Source of the DNA: Fredinandcohnia humi | GTDB taxonomy: Bacteria > Bacillota > Bacilli > Bacillales > Bacillaceae_L | DNA length: 64,000 nucleotides | Assembly: GCF_001439915.1 (NCBI RefSeq) | Contig: NZ_LMBW01000002.1 | Location: 306,830 to 370,829, forward strand | Direction: 5' to 3' | Shown: piece by piece, positions 8,829 through 16,992 of the stretch | Position numbering within the stretch: position 1 is the stretch's first letter | How the letters are laid out: the number at the start of each line of letters is the position of its first letter | Position numbers and translations under genes: made by a program | Notes under the pieces: model-generated | The model's database searches: none | What the model was told of the DNA's origin: nothing | The model's input: only the letters and a program-made list of their open reading frames with translations

Positions 8829-9350
8829 ATGAGATATGTTACGTTAACAGACATCTTTAATCACCGGATTGCGCAAAAGTACCTGTCTCGTTCAGGGAAA
8901 GCTCATGCTATTGCTTGTGCATACCATGCGTTTAAAATGGCTAAGGAGCGGAATGTTTCGGTTGATCTAGCAACAAAAGCTGCATTGCTTCATGATATGG
9001 GACATTACACCTGGTATAAAAATGGGAAATGGGATTATAGCATGTACAGGGAAAATGATATTCATGCGATTAAAGGTGCAGAACGCGCTCATAAATTATT
9101 AATTCGATTAGGCGAAAATCCAACATATGCAAAAGAAATTGCCTATGCGATTCTTTTCCACACTGACTCCTATATCGAAGAAGGCTCTATCAAGCGTACT
9201 CCGCTTCAAGCAATCACAAAGCTTGCCGATGAGATGGATGAAGAAAAAGGCGGTCTTCATCACTATCGTCAAATTGACGAGGACAAAGCGAAGAACATGA
9301 TTGCCAGATTAGATGCATTAGTGGAAGAAGAAATAAATAACAAGCAATGA
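8829..9350 (+). CDS. HD-domain phosphohydrolase
   Basis: 173 residues with the HD superfamily metal ligands: an early His in HAIACAYHAF (about 26-33), the HD pair in AALLHDMGHYT (about 57), and a later His/Asp in ILFHTDSY (about 116) plus KLADEMD. Probably a metal-dependent phosphohydrolase acting on a nucleotide or small phosphate; substrate unknown. AGGAGG lies 8 nt before the ATG. Single-gene unit between divergent and convergent neighbours. Confidence 0.85.
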   Translation: MRYVTLTDIFNHRIAQKYLSRSGKAHAIACAYHAFKMAKERNVSVDLATKAALLHDMGHYTWYKNGKWDYSMYRENDIHAIKGAERAHKLLIRLGENPTYAKEIAYAILFHTDSYIEEGSIKRTPLQAITKLADEMDEEKGGLHHYRQIDEDKAKNMIARLDALVEEEINNKQ

Positions 9351-9382
9351 AAAAGCGTCGTTCCTACTAACAGGAACAACGC
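9351..9382 (-). terminator. Terminator of the M29 aminopeptidase gene
   Basis: GCGTTGTTCCT / AGGAACGACGC stem followed by TTTTT on the minus strand, 6 bp after the aminopeptidase stop. Confidence 0.8.
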
Positions 9383-9387
9383 CATGC

Positions 9388-10632
9388 TTATATCGCCCAA
9401 TCCCCTTTTCGGAAAATCGGAACAATTGTACCATCTTGTTTAATGCCATCGATGTCCATCTCGTTTGAGCCTATCATGAAATCAACGTGAACTGTTGAAA
9501 CATTCAAGCCATGTTCTTTTAATTTATCTTCATTCATTTTCGTGCCGCCTTGAAGGTTCGTTGGGTAGGCTGCACCAATTGCTAGGTGATTTGATGCATT
9601 TTCATCGAATAATGTATTGAAGAATGTGATACCTGATTGTGAAATTGGTGATGGGTCTGGTACTAACGCTACCTCACCAAGACCTGTTCCCCCTTCATTA
9701 TCAAATACTAAATTCTTCATGATCTCATCTCCAGCTTCTGCAGAAATGTCCACTATTTTTCCATCTTTAAAATGAACCTCGATGCCCTCAATTAATGTAC
9801 CGGCATAGCTTAATGGTTTTGTACTGCGAACCACTCCATCCATACGGCGCGTATCTGGAGCCGTGTATACTTCTTCAGTCGGCATATTCGCGATAAATTC
9901 TTCCTCTTTTGGATTATAGCTTCTTGCACTTTCCCAAATATGATTCTTCGGCAAGCCAAGCTTTAAATCTGTTCCTGGAGCTCTATAATGAAGCGCGTCA
10001 AACTGGATTTCATTTAATTTTGCTGCCTTTTCGTTTAAGATTGTTGTATGCTCTTCCCATGCTGCAACTGGGTCGTTCTCATACACGCGGCAGGTTTTGA
10101 AAATTTGATCCCATAGTGCATCTACTTGTTCTTCGGATGTTGCTAAATCTGGGAATACTTTTGCAGCCCAGCCTGCTCCTGCTGCACCAGCAACCGTCCA
10201 TTTTAAATCATTGTTTTGAGTTGCAACACGTTGCACCTTGAACGCTTTAGCTGCTTTATTTTGGTAAGCTGAAATTTTGGAGGAATCAACTCCACTTAAA
10301 AAGCCCGGGTCACTTGAAACAATCGATAGACGACAAACCTTATGATTTAGTACATGATCATCAGATTCCTGAATTTCATACTCTGGGATCTTTGTTAACA
10401 CCTCTTCAGACTGGTGTAGATAATGTTCTTTTGTAATCTCGTCATCAGACCATTTTATAATGACCTTTTCGGCTCCTAAAGCATAAGCCTCTTTTGTCAC
10501 AAGTCGAGCGAGTGGAGCTTGATCGACTGTAATCGTCATTTTTACCCAATCGCCTTTTTGCACATTAAGTCCATTTGCTACTAAAAGCTTCGCATACTTT
10601 TGTAAATTCTCTTCAAAATTTGGAAGAACCAT
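9388..10632 (-). CDS. ampS: Aminopeptidase, M29 family (AmpS/PepS)
   Basis: 414 residues, the usual length for thermophilic-type M29 aminopeptidases that trim N-terminal residues from peptides using two metal ions. The C-terminal catalytic half includes GIEVHFKDGKIVDISAEAG, FDNEGGTGLGEVALVPDPSPIS, FNTLFDENASNHLAIGAAYP and STVHVDFMIGSNEMDIDG. These carry the family's Glu, His, Tyr and Asp ligands. Cytoplasmic: no signal peptide. Monocistronic with its own terminator. Confidence 0.94.
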   Translation of the reverse strand: MVLPNFEENLQKYAKLLVANGLNVQKGDWVKMTITVDQAPLARLVTKEAYALGAEKVIIKWSDDEITKEHYLHQSEEVLTKIPEYEIQESDDHVLNHKVCRLSIVSSDPGFLSGVDSSKISAYQNKAAKAFKVQRVATQNNDLKWTVAGAAGAGWAAKVFPDLATSEEQVDALWDQIFKTCRVYENDPVAAWEEHTTILNEKAAKLNEIQFDALHYRAPGTDLKLGLPKNHIWESARSYNPKEEEFIANMPTEEVYTAPDTRRMDGVVRSTKPLSYAGTLIEGIEVHFKDGKIVDISAEAGDEIMKNLVFDNEGGTGLGEVALVPDPSPISQSGITFFNTLFDENASNHLAIGAAYPTNLQGGTKMNEDKLKEHGLNVSTVHVDFMIGSNEMDIDGIKQDGTIVPIFRKGDWAI

Positions 10633-10691
10633 TCTATTACCCCCAATAAAATATGTATATCATTATACTAGCATAACTCGTTTTAAAAATA

Positions 10692-11132
10692 CTAATGAAT
10701 CAAAGAACCTCTTAGCGTAGAAATGCTATTTTCCAAATATCCCTTTAAACATGTGAGCATATACATCCAGCCCTCTTTTTGACCTAATAAAATGTTAACG
10801 ATTTCAGGGTTGTTGGTGTTAAACCCTGATTCTGTAACCCCTAACACTGTGCTTCCTGTTTGCTCTTCCGTAATTAAAAAGGTCACCGTGGTTTCATGCT
10901 CACCTTCTCCCCATTTGTACACAATTTTTTGGTTTATTTTTACCTCTACTACTGTAATCGTTAATTCAGCATTATATTCCTGATAAAGCCAGGTAATCTG
11001 CTTTCCTTCTTCCAATCGACCAGAACCGTATGAAAACCAATAATTCCCGATTTTTTCCGGGTCCACTAAAGCATTAAATACCTCATTTGCCGGCTTTTCT
11101 ATTCGCATTTTTGAGGTTATTTCAGAAATCAT
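10692..11132 (-). CDS. SRPBCC / AHSA1-like domain protein
   Basis: About 146 residues forming one START-like hydrophobic-ligand fold. Typical signs are the opening KMRIEKPANEVFNALVDPEKIGNYW, repeated strands (KINQKIVYKWGEGEHETTVTF) and the long C-terminal helix (GWMYMLTCLKGYLENS). Members bind hydrophobic ligands or activate Hsp90-like proteins; the ligand is unknown. The ATG at 11132 is preferred over the in-frame TTG three codons upstream. It is followed downstream by no gene on this strand until the aminopeptidase. Confidence 0.85.
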   Translation of the reverse strand: MISEITSKMRIEKPANEVFNALVDPEKIGNYWFSYGSGRLEEGKQITWLYQEYNAELTITVVEVKINQKIVYKWGEGEHETTVTFLITEEQTGSTVLGVTESGFNTNNPEIVNILLGQKEGWMYMLTCLKGYLENSISTLRGSLIH

Positions 11133-11184
11133 CCTACACAACTCACTTTCATCAACTTTCTTATAGTTTACTGGTAGCCCAATT

Positions 11185-11212
11185 AAAAAAGCAAACCAAT
11201 CACTGATTTGCT
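11185..11212 (-). terminator. Terminator of the ypmR-ypmS unit
   Basis: A 9-bp stem (AGCAAATCA with TTGGTTTGCT) and TTTTTT on the minus strand, directly after ypmS. Confidence 0.8.
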
Positions 11213-11214
11213 CG

Positions 11215-11799
11215 CTAGTCCATTGGAACCTGTAATTTGAATCTTAACTCATCCTTACTTAAATCAAAGGTTTCGACCTCAACCTTCATATCGCTTTTCA
11301 TTTTCATCTCTGACAAGTAGACATAGATATCTTGTTTTTTCGCATCAATCTGAACCCACTCCGGCAGATTGTAATAGTCATTAATATAGCGTAAAACAAA
11401 TGTCACCGGCAGGTTTACTTGACCGACAGTAAAAGCCTCCTGCTGAAGAAGCAAATCCCCGTTCTCAAGCACCACTGGCTTAAACGTCATCACCATATCA
11501 ATTTCTTTGCCAAACACCGTAATCGTTCCAAGCAGCATAACCCGCTCTGTCAACAACACCTTATAATTAAGCGGATTATCTTTTGCCTCTTTTTTCAAAA
11601 AGTTACTGATCACCCTATTTAGGTCCACTTTGTTCGTTTGGACAGATAGATTCACATAATCCTTGGAAACAACTTTTTCCTTCGGGGTCACTTCTTTAGT
11701 CGGTGCAAAAAGCAAACCGAAAAAAGCGAGCACACACACGAGATTAACCGCAAGCAGTGTTAGAAACAAGACCTTCCATTTATTTTTTATCTTCATCAA
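11215..11799 (-). CDS. ypmS: YpmS family membrane-anchored protein
   Basis: 194 residues with a single N-terminal membrane anchor (residues 9-30) and a soluble extracytoplasmic domain (DUF2140), matching B. subtilis YpmS in size and layout. The beginning, KIKNKWKVLFLTLLAVNL, and the domain words LPVTFVLRYINDYYNLPEWV and VYLSEMKMKSDMKVEVE are visible. It follows ypmR by about 21 bp on the same strand, the same pairing as in B. subtilis, so the two are co-transcribed. Function unknown; a role at the membrane surface is inferred. Confidence 0.9.
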   Translation of the reverse strand: MMKIKNKWKVLFLTLLAVNLVCVLAFFGLLFAPTKEVTPKEKVVSKDYVNLSVQTNKVDLNRVISNFLKKEAKDNPLNYKVLLTERVMLLGTITVFGKEIDMVMTFKPVVLENGDLLLQQEAFTVGQVNLPVTFVLRYINDYYNLPEWVQIDAKKQDIYVYLSEMKMKSDMKVEVETFDLSKDELRFKLQVPMD

Positions 11800-11820
11800 A
11801 GACCCCCTCTACGAAGGAAA

Positions 11821-12612
11821 TCATTCAAACATGATTGCTTCGAAAATCCTCTCACTCATTAATTCATACCCTTTGGAGTTCGGATGAAACTCATCTTCCG
11901 CTAAAAGATTATCACTTGACTGGCTGAATACATCATCCACTTCTACAAATTTAGTATGACCATATTCAGAAAGAATGTTTTTACTACTTTCGTTCCAATT
12001 GTCAACAATCGTATTGATTTCAGTAGAAAGATCGATAAACCACCCAAAAGGATTGTACAGACCAACTAGTACAATTTCCGCATCACTATTAACATTGCGG
12101 ATATTTTCAAACACTTTGCGGAGGCGAGCCTCATATTTATCCTGTTCTTTTTGGAACACATTTAAAGATAAATCAAACAGGTTTTCTTTTACAATTTTCA
12201 TTATATCATTACCGCCGATTGTAATGATAATAATGTCCGCGTCTGCGATCCCTTCTTGCACTTTCTCATTCTGCAAACGTTTCAGAAGGTCTGATGTTTT
12301 ATGCCCTTTTACACCGAAATTCTCAAGGGTGACTGATTTTACATCTTTTTCGCCGAGTAGCTTTTCCTCTAATAAGGAGGTATAGCCCCCCTGCTTCATC
12401 TCGTCACCGACACCCTTTGTGAGAGAATCACCGATTGACGCAATATGAAAATCTCTCGGGATAAAATCATCCGGAATTTCCCGTTTCGGAGTTAGGCCTG
12501 TATCATGGTTACTAGTGGCTATACCTGTTGTTGCCGGCATCCCTCCAGCACATCCACTCATCAATACGCTAGTAATAATAATGGCTAATAATGGATTGGT
12601 TATCTTGGTCAC
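11821..12612 (-). CDS. ypmR: YpmR-like SGNH/GDSL lipase-family lipoprotein
   Basis: 263 residues. A lipoprotein signal with lipobox LMSGC (Cys about 21) precedes an SGNH esterase domain. Block I is IASIGDSLTKGVG (nucleophile Ser), block III is IITIGGNDIM, and block V is DEFHPNSKGYE with the Asp-x-x-His pair. It probably cleaves an ester on lipid or cell-wall material outside the membrane. GTG start, with AGAGGA 8 nt upstream. Co-transcribed with ypmS. Order ypmQ-ypmR-ypmS is kept from B. subtilis, but here ypmQ is separated by several unrelated genes. Confidence 0.9.
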   Translation of the reverse strand: MTKITNPLLAIIITSVLMSGCAGGMPATTGIATSNHDTGLTPKREIPDDFIPRDFHIASIGDSLTKGVGDEMKQGGYTSLLEEKLLGEKDVKSVTLENFGVKGHKTSDLLKRLQNEKVQEGIADADIIIITIGGNDIMKIVKENLFDLSLNVFQKEQDKYEARLRKVFENIRNVNSDAEIVLVGLYNPFGWFIDLSTEINTIVDNWNESSKNILSEYGHTKFVEVDDVFSQSSDNLLAEDEFHPNSKGYELMSERIFEAIMFE

Positions 12613-12763
12613 CTACATTCCTCTTTGTGACTGTTGTCTACAAGTTTAGTATTATAGCATACGTAAAAAAAGGGTTAACGATTCCAATTTCAACAAAATA
12701 TCATGAACGTAAAGTAATATTTTTAATCGTCTTGAAAATTAGCCCAATTTAAGAAATAATGCT

Positions 12764-12792
12764 TAAAAAAGACGTCAAAATGGACGTCTTTG
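12764..12792 (-). terminator. Terminator after the phosphoesterase gene and repeat copy A
   Basis: AAAGACGTC / GACGTCTTT stem with a short loop and T-run on the minus strand, immediately beyond the TCAAAT end of the dispersed repeat. Confidence 0.75.
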
Positions 12793-12795
12793 CAA

Positions 12796-12994
12796 TCAAA
12801 TGCGCCTAGGCGTATTTGCGCCCGATTTTTAGGCCCACATGAAGTGGGTCATAAAGACATTGCCACAGGATGTGGCGTTTTTAGTCTGAGTTCCTTAAAT
12901 TCAGTCGGGGTTTGAACCCACCACTGAATTGTATACTCTTTTTGCATTCATCCCCCACTTACAGAGGTAGAGGAGGAATGCTGAATAAAGTTAA
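12796..12994 (-). repeat. Modular dispersed repeat, copy A (diverged)
   Basis: Contains the shared end module TCAAATGCGCCtaGGCGTATTTGCGCCC, the hairpin GGCCCAC/GTGGGTC and the hairpin TTGCCAC/GTGGCG. The middle is rearranged: a partial TTCAGTCGGGG hairpin at about 12900 and about 60 bp of unrelated sequence come before the terminal CTGAATAAAGTTAA. That terminal end overlaps the stop codon of the phosphoesterase gene (12991-12993). With the gene it accounts for the 378-bp gap between ypmR and the phosphoesterase. Confidence 0.75.
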
Positions 12995-13836
12995 ATGGCT
13001 TGTCTCGTACTCTCTGTTCCAAGTGTAAGCCTATGAATGGTGATTTCGGGATTGCTTCGTACACGAATATTAACCCCTGTCTGCCCTAACCCTTCATTAA
13101 TGTAAAATCGTTTTCCATCATGAATATGAAAACCTTTTATCATATTCATTCTAACAAGTTTCCCCATTTTCACCAAGTGATAGGGCTTTGGATAACAAAT
13201 TTGACCACCATGGAAATGACCCGATAATAAATAATCAAAATGATAATCCTTCATATGCAATACAAGGTTTGGATCATGGGTTAGCACAAGATTATAGCCG
13301 GCCTTTAGCGAAGAGTAGGATTCTATTAGATTACTCCGTTTCGAACTAAAGTCATCGATCCCAATTAGATTCAAGCGATGTCCATGAATCACTAGTGACT
13401 CATTTTCATTTTGAAAGGTTTTGACCCCATATTCCTCCAAAAGCTGCTTTAATTTTTCAAAGTTCTTATTTCGCAAAAAATAATCATGGTTACCAAACAC
13501 CGCATATATTCCATGTGTCGGGGTTATCCTTTTCAGTATATCAAGATACGGAACTAGCTTCGGAATACTGCGTTTACGATCTAAAAAATCACCCGTAATC
13601 GCAATTAAATCAATTTTTTCATCTTTAACTTTATTATATAATTCTTCAGGAGAAATTGATAGATTTTCAAGATGTAAGTCTGATAGGTGGAGAACATTCA
13701 TTTGCGTTGGATTCACATAATCTCGAGTTGGTTGGACATCAATTTTATTCAATTTCACATTATATGTGTTTTTATTTGCTTTTCTAATAAAATAATAAAC
13801 AATCATAATCGCAATAAGGACGCTAATAATTCCCAT
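12991..13836 (-). CDS. Metallophosphoesterase, membrane anchored (YkuE/YpbG-like)
   Basis: 281 residues: an N-terminal membrane helix (residues 2-17), then a calcineurin-like phosphoesterase domain. The full metal motif set is present: LSDLHLENL, TGDFLD, FGNHDYFL, LTHDP and SGHFHGGQICYP. The GHFHGGQ form is typical of YkuE/LpxH-like enzymes acting on phospholipid or other phosphoesters outside the membrane. The stop codon TAA is formed within the end of repeat copy A, so the C-terminus may have been altered by that element. Exact orthology (ypbG or ykuE) is not settled. Confidence 0.88.
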   Translation of the reverse strand: MGIISVLIAIMIVYYFIRKANKNTYNVKLNKIDVQPTRDYVNPTQMNVLHLSDLHLENLSISPEELYNKVKDEKIDLIAITGDFLDRKRSIPKLVPYLDILKRITPTHGIYAVFGNHDYFLRNKNFEKLKQLLEEYGVKTFQNENESLVIHGHRLNLIGIDDFSSKRSNLIESYSSLKAGYNLVLTHDPNLVLHMKDYHFDYLLSGHFHGGQICYPKPYHLVKMGKLVRMNMIKGFHIHDGKRFYINEGLGQTGVNIRVRSNPEITIHRLTLGTESTRQAI

Positions 13837-13909
13837 AAAAAAACACCACCTCTTCTCCTTCCATTATAAATAATAGAATTTGAAAAAGTGAATGGTAATG
13901 AATGGATAC

Positions 13910-14485
13910 CTATCGATACAATTCGAATAGTGTATTTTTAGACATAAATAAATACATTGGATGCCTGCGGAGACTTTGCTTTGAAAGATTCGATACGGCC
14001 ATACAATACATCGGGAGAAACACAATTAGTTTAAACCAGAGATAAATTTTATTTGATATCGCAATCGATTCAAATCCCAATCGCCTGCTCCCCTTATTTA
14101 ACGCGGTAATCCCAATGATTCCTTTAATTTCATTCTTTTTCGGGTGGTTTTGAATATAGTCGGCAACCCCGGGCATTGCTTGCTTGACTTGCTTATAAAT
14201 AAGTCTTGCCTTTGATGTTTCACCTTTGATACCAAGCAGCTGTCTTAGTAGTATCGCATTATGCAGGTGTATTTTAATTAATAAGTCATTTTTCTTAATT
14301 TCAGTTCCATCTGTGAGAACGCATGAACGACCTTTGTATTTTGTTACTTTTACCCGCAAAATCTCCTGATCCTCAACATATGTAAGCCTTGTGAATGCAT
14401 AATAAATTGGATCAAGAATCGTCCAAATGGTAATCACGCACAGCTTCATTCTCGCAAGCATCGACGTATCCCCTTTTGCAATCAT
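13910..14485 (-). CDS. YkoP-like protein
   Basis: 191 residues. The opening (WTILDPIYYAFTRLTYV) and the mid region (DGTEIKKNDLLIKIHLHNAILLRQLL) match my recollection of the YkoP-like family found in sporulating bacilli. There is a hydrophobic C-terminal segment around residues 150-165. Function unknown. The ribosome site is weak, and a downstream ATG at residue 9 is an alternative start. It lies upstream of the phosphoesterase on the same strand with a 73-bp gap. Confidence 0.65.
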   Translation of the reverse strand: MIAKGDTSMLARMKLCVITIWTILDPIYYAFTRLTYVEDQEILRVKVTKYKGRSCVLTDGTEIKKNDLLIKIHLHNAILLRQLLGIKGETSKARLIYKQVKQAMPGVADYIQNHPKKNEIKGIIGITALNKGSRRLGFESIAISNKIYLWFKLIVFLPMYCMAVSNLSKQSLRRHPMYLFMSKNTLFELYR

Positions 14486-14587
14486 TTACAGTTACATTTT
14501 CCCTATTTTTAAGAGAAATTATTTTGGGAAAGTAAGGAAAGATAAGGGGGAGAATTTTTTTAAACTACTGGAAATGAGGTATTTCTT

Positions 14588-14737
14588 ATGAAAAAAGATC
14601 GCGAAAATCAAATGGATGCGCAACAGGAATTCCCGGAACAAATCTCAAGTGGCTGCCTCACCTTCACAAGCCACGAGTTGTTCTGGAAAGAGCTAGAAAC
14701 TGTTGTCGTTGATGGCGCCCTATCGGCGGAGGATTAA
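14588..14737 (+). CDS. Small ORF, 49 residues, unknown
   Basis: The frame starts ATG with GAGGT 7 nt upstream and ends TAA just before a hairpin. The sequence begins MKKDRENQMDAQQEFPE, is acidic, and has a single Cys (23) and a Trp-containing helix (HELFWKELETVVVDG). It is divergent from the YkoP-like gene. No family recognised. The ribosome site and the downstream hairpin at 14753 support it being real. Confidence 0.5.
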   Translation: MKKDRENQMDAQQEFPEQISSGCLTFTSHELFWKELETVVVDGALSAED

Positions 14738-14752
14738 GTGTAAACAAACTAA

Positions 14753-14773
14753 AGGACTCCTTATGGGAGTCCT
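14753..14773 (+). terminator. Hairpin after the 49-residue ORF
   Basis: AGGACTCC / GGGAGTCCT stem with a 4-nt loop, 16 bp after the stop. The T-run is poor, so termination is tentative. Confidence 0.45.
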
Positions 14774-14782
14774 ATTCGAAAA

Positions 14783-14959
14783 TGTCTAGCTTCAAGCGCC
14801 ATCGGCTCGAGGTCATAATTCAATCGCTTCAGATGGTAAAATACACCTTCTGGCAGCGCTTGTCTTATGCTTGTCGCCTCTGCAAGGACGGCAAGGATTC
14901 CAGCGTTTGGCACAGGACGTGCCAGCCTTTAGCTGGAATTGAGGCGCCTTCCGCATTTC
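14783..14959. repeat. Second dispersed repeat family, copy 1
   Basis: Starts TGTCTAGCTTCAAGCGCC, continues with ATCGGCTCGAGGTCAT and GCTTGTCTTATGCTTGTCGCC, and ends GGCGCCTTCCGCATTTC. It shares its ends and middle with the inverted copy at 61495-61615. It carries an extra segment of about 60 bp (14885-14945) with hairpins GGCACaggacGTGCC and ATTCCAGC/GCTGGAAT. It occupies the gap between the 49-residue ORF and the SCO gene. Confidence 0.75.
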
Positions 14960-14962
14960 AAA

Positions 14963-15532
14963 CTATTGGATTGTTTTAATGTCGGCTAAGATTTCTTCGT
15001 ATGGAGTGTTTTCGACCCCATTGTAATCCTTTAACACTGTACCATTTTGGTCAACTAAATAAAACTTAACCATGTGTATAACTTGGTCTTCGCCTTCAGG
15101 TTTTGCAACTAATGCTTTGAAACTGTCTTTAGCAAATACCGTGATTTCCGGTAGAGTATAACCAGTTAACAGATGCCAGTTTGATAAATCATCACTATAG
15201 CTTTCCGCATATTCCTTCAACATTTCAGGTGTGTCCACTTCTGGGTCAACTGAGAAGGAAACAAATTCAACATCCAGTTCCTCATCTTTCGCCATGCCTT
15301 GAAGTTTCGCCATATGAGCTGACATTGGCGGACAAACCGTTTCACACTTTGTAAAAATCATATCCGCTATCCAAACTTTCCCCTCTAAATCCTTCAGGGT
15401 AAAGTTATCGCCATTTTGATCCACATAGGAGAAATCGGTAACCTCATAATTTAACGCATTTGGAATTCCACTACCGCACGCAGCTAAAACAAAAATAAGT
15501 GCAACCACAACCAAAAATTTTATTTTTTTCAC
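14963..15532 (-). CDS. ypmQ: SCO1/SenC copper chaperone lipoprotein (YpmQ)
   Basis: About 189 residues. The GTG start at 15532 has AGGTGA upstream and gives a clean lipoprotein signal with lipobox LAAC. The thioredoxin-like SCO domain carries the copper-binding CETVC (CxxxC) and the distal His in VIHMVKFYLVD. SCO proteins deliver copper to the CuA centre of cytochrome oxidase subunit II on the outer membrane face. The ba3-type oxidase at 59-61.5 kb, with a CuA motif, is a possible client in this window. Repeat family 2 begins right after the stop. Confidence 0.93.
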   Translation of the reverse strand: MKKIKFLVVVALIFVLAACGSGIPNALNYEVTDFSYVDQNGDNFTLKDLEGKVWIADMIFTKCETVCPPMSAHMAKLQGMAKDEELDVEFVSFSVDPEVDTPEMLKEYAESYSDDLSNWHLLTGYTLPEITVFAKDSFKALVAKPEGEDQVIHMVKFYLVDQNGTVLKDYNGVENTPYEEILADIKTIQ

Positions 15533-15690
15533 ATTTTCACCTGCATTCAACATATTCTCATTCAAATTCTTATTTTAAAGAATATGTAACAAACTTACAA
15601 CTTAAATGGCTGTGAACAATTTTTGAACATAAAGAATAGCCTGTCATCATAAAATGGACAAGGAGAGTAAGTTTCAGGAGGTTTCGCTGT

Positions 15691-15747
15691 ATGAGTTCCT
15701 ATTACCGTTATCAGAAAGGTCATGTTGATCAATGCCTAAAGTGGTGA
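15691..15747 (+). CDS. Upstream ORF, 18 residues, overlapping the YitT-like start
   Basis: ATG with an excellent ribosome site (CAGGAGG, 7 nt spacing). It encodes MSSYYRYQKGHVDQCLKW and ends TGA at 15745-15747, 13 bp inside the next gene, which itself has only a weak ribosome site. This arrangement suggests translational coupling. No homology claim is made. Confidence 0.5.
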   Translation: MSSYYRYQKGHVDQCLKW

Positions 15748-16352
15748 TTACCTATATTTGTATTATTATCGGCGCGTTGTTACAGGGGTTAGGTATGTCC
15801 TTATTCTTATTTCCCCATAATATTCCTTCTGGAGGGGCCGCTGGGCTAGCGATCTTAATGAATCACTGGACACAATTGCCATTGGGCATGTCCCTTTGGA
15901 TTGTCAATTTCTCCTTTTTAATACTAGCTTTAAAATATTTCGGATTCCCCTGGACTGTTAAAACGATGATTGCCGTTACAATTACTTCAGTGACTGTTAG
16001 TTTTTCGTCAACTCTTGGCTCCTATCTTACACCCTACTTCTGGCTTGACCTATTATGTGGGGCGATGATTTTTGGAATTGGGGTCGGACTTTTAATCCGA
16101 AGCGGTTCATCTAGTGGTGGAATGGTCATCCCAACGTTAATGATCGCAAAATACAATGATTGGTCACCAGGCAAAGTCATGCTTTGGTTAAACTTTTTCA
16201 TTTTCTTATTAACGGCATCTGTGATCGATATTCGTATCGTCTTTTATGCAATTCTTTGTCAAACTGTATCAACGAATATCATCGACTATATTTATCATCT
16301 AAGAGCACCGTCCTTTATCGCAGCACCTTCACTTGGTTGGAGAAAAAAATAA
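15732..16352 (+). CDS. YitT/YczE-like membrane protein
   Basis: 206 residues, five to six hydrophobic segments. Typical YitT-family words are GALLQGLGMSLFLFPHNIPSGGAAGLAILMN at the start and GIGVGLLIRSGSSSGGMVIP mid-protein, the repeated glycine/serine hairpins of the family. Unlike many YitT proteins it lacks the soluble C-terminal DUF2179 domain. Function unknown; members are thought to be transport-related. Translation is probably coupled to the 18-residue ORF upstream. Confidence 0.82.
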   Translation: MPKVVITYICIIIGALLQGLGMSLFLFPHNIPSGGAAGLAILMNHWTQLPLGMSLWIVNFSFLILALKYFGFPWTVKTMIAVTITSVTVSFSSTLGSYLTPYFWLDLLCGAMIFGIGVGLLIRSGSSSGGMVIPTLMIAKYNDWSPGKVMLWLNFFIFLLTASVIDIRIVFYAILCQTVSTNIIDYIYHLRAPSFIAAPSLGWRKK

Positions 16353-16384
16353 AGTAAGAAAGCAAATTTCACTTTCTTACTTTA
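16351..16384. terminator. Bidirectional terminator between YitT-like gene and cysC
   Basis: AAAGTAAGAAAG / CTTTCTTACTTT, a 12-bp stem with a 9-nt loop, at the convergent ends of both genes. It overlaps the cysC stop. Confidence 0.75.
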
Positions 16385-16981
16385 AAGTATTGACTTGTAT
16401 TTTAAATAGTCAATAATCGTTTCAATTGATTGTGAGATGGTTAATTGGTCCGATTCGATCACCAATTCGGGTTGATTGGGTTCTTCATATGGGGAGCTTA
16501 TTCCAGTGAATTCGGATATCTCTCCATTTCTTGCTTTTTTATATAAGCCCTTTGGGTCCCGATTTTCACATACAGAAATGGGACATTTTACATAAACCTC
16601 GATAAATTCCCCATCAGGGAACAATGCCCTCACCTGGTCTCGGTCTTCTCGAAATGGCGAAATGAATGCTGTCGAAACGATTTGCCCACTTTCTACAAAT
16701 AGCTTAGACACCTCACCAATCCGGCGAATATTTTCTTTGCGATCTTCCTTACTAAATCCAAGTCCTGCATTTAAGCCATGCCGAATATTATCCCCATCAA
16801 GGACATAACTTTGCACCTTTTTTGAAAAAAGCACCTGGTCTAGGGCATTTGCTAAGGATGATTTACCAGAACCTGAAAGCCCGGTAAACCAGATCACACA
16901 GCTTTTATGTTGATTTTTTTGCTGACGCGAAATCTTTGTTACTGTTGATTGATGCCATATAATATATTGTTCTTCGCCCAT
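16382..16981 (-). CDS. cysC: Adenylylsulfate kinase
   Basis: 199 residues. It phosphorylates APS to PAPS. P-loop GLSGSGKSS (about 33-41), [10 protein letters not shown] (substrate loop), [10 protein letters not shown] and [21 protein letters not shown] are all hallmark motifs. The ATG at 16981 follows AAAGGTGG, and a GTG three codons earlier is less likely. Last gene of the minus-strand sulfur operon, 11 bp after sat. Together with Sat it activates sulfate. Confidence 0.96.
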   Translation of the reverse strand: MGEEQYIIWHQSTVTKISRQQKNQHKSCVIWFTGLSGSGKSSLANALDQVLFSKKVQSYVLDGDNIRHGLNAGLGFSKEDRKENIRRIGEVSKLFVESGQIVSTAFISPFREDRDQVRALFPDGEFIEVYVKCPISVCENRDPKGLYKKARNGEISEFTGISSPYEEPNQPELVIESDQLTISQSIETIIDYLKYKSIL

Positions 16982-16992
16982 TTTAACCACCT

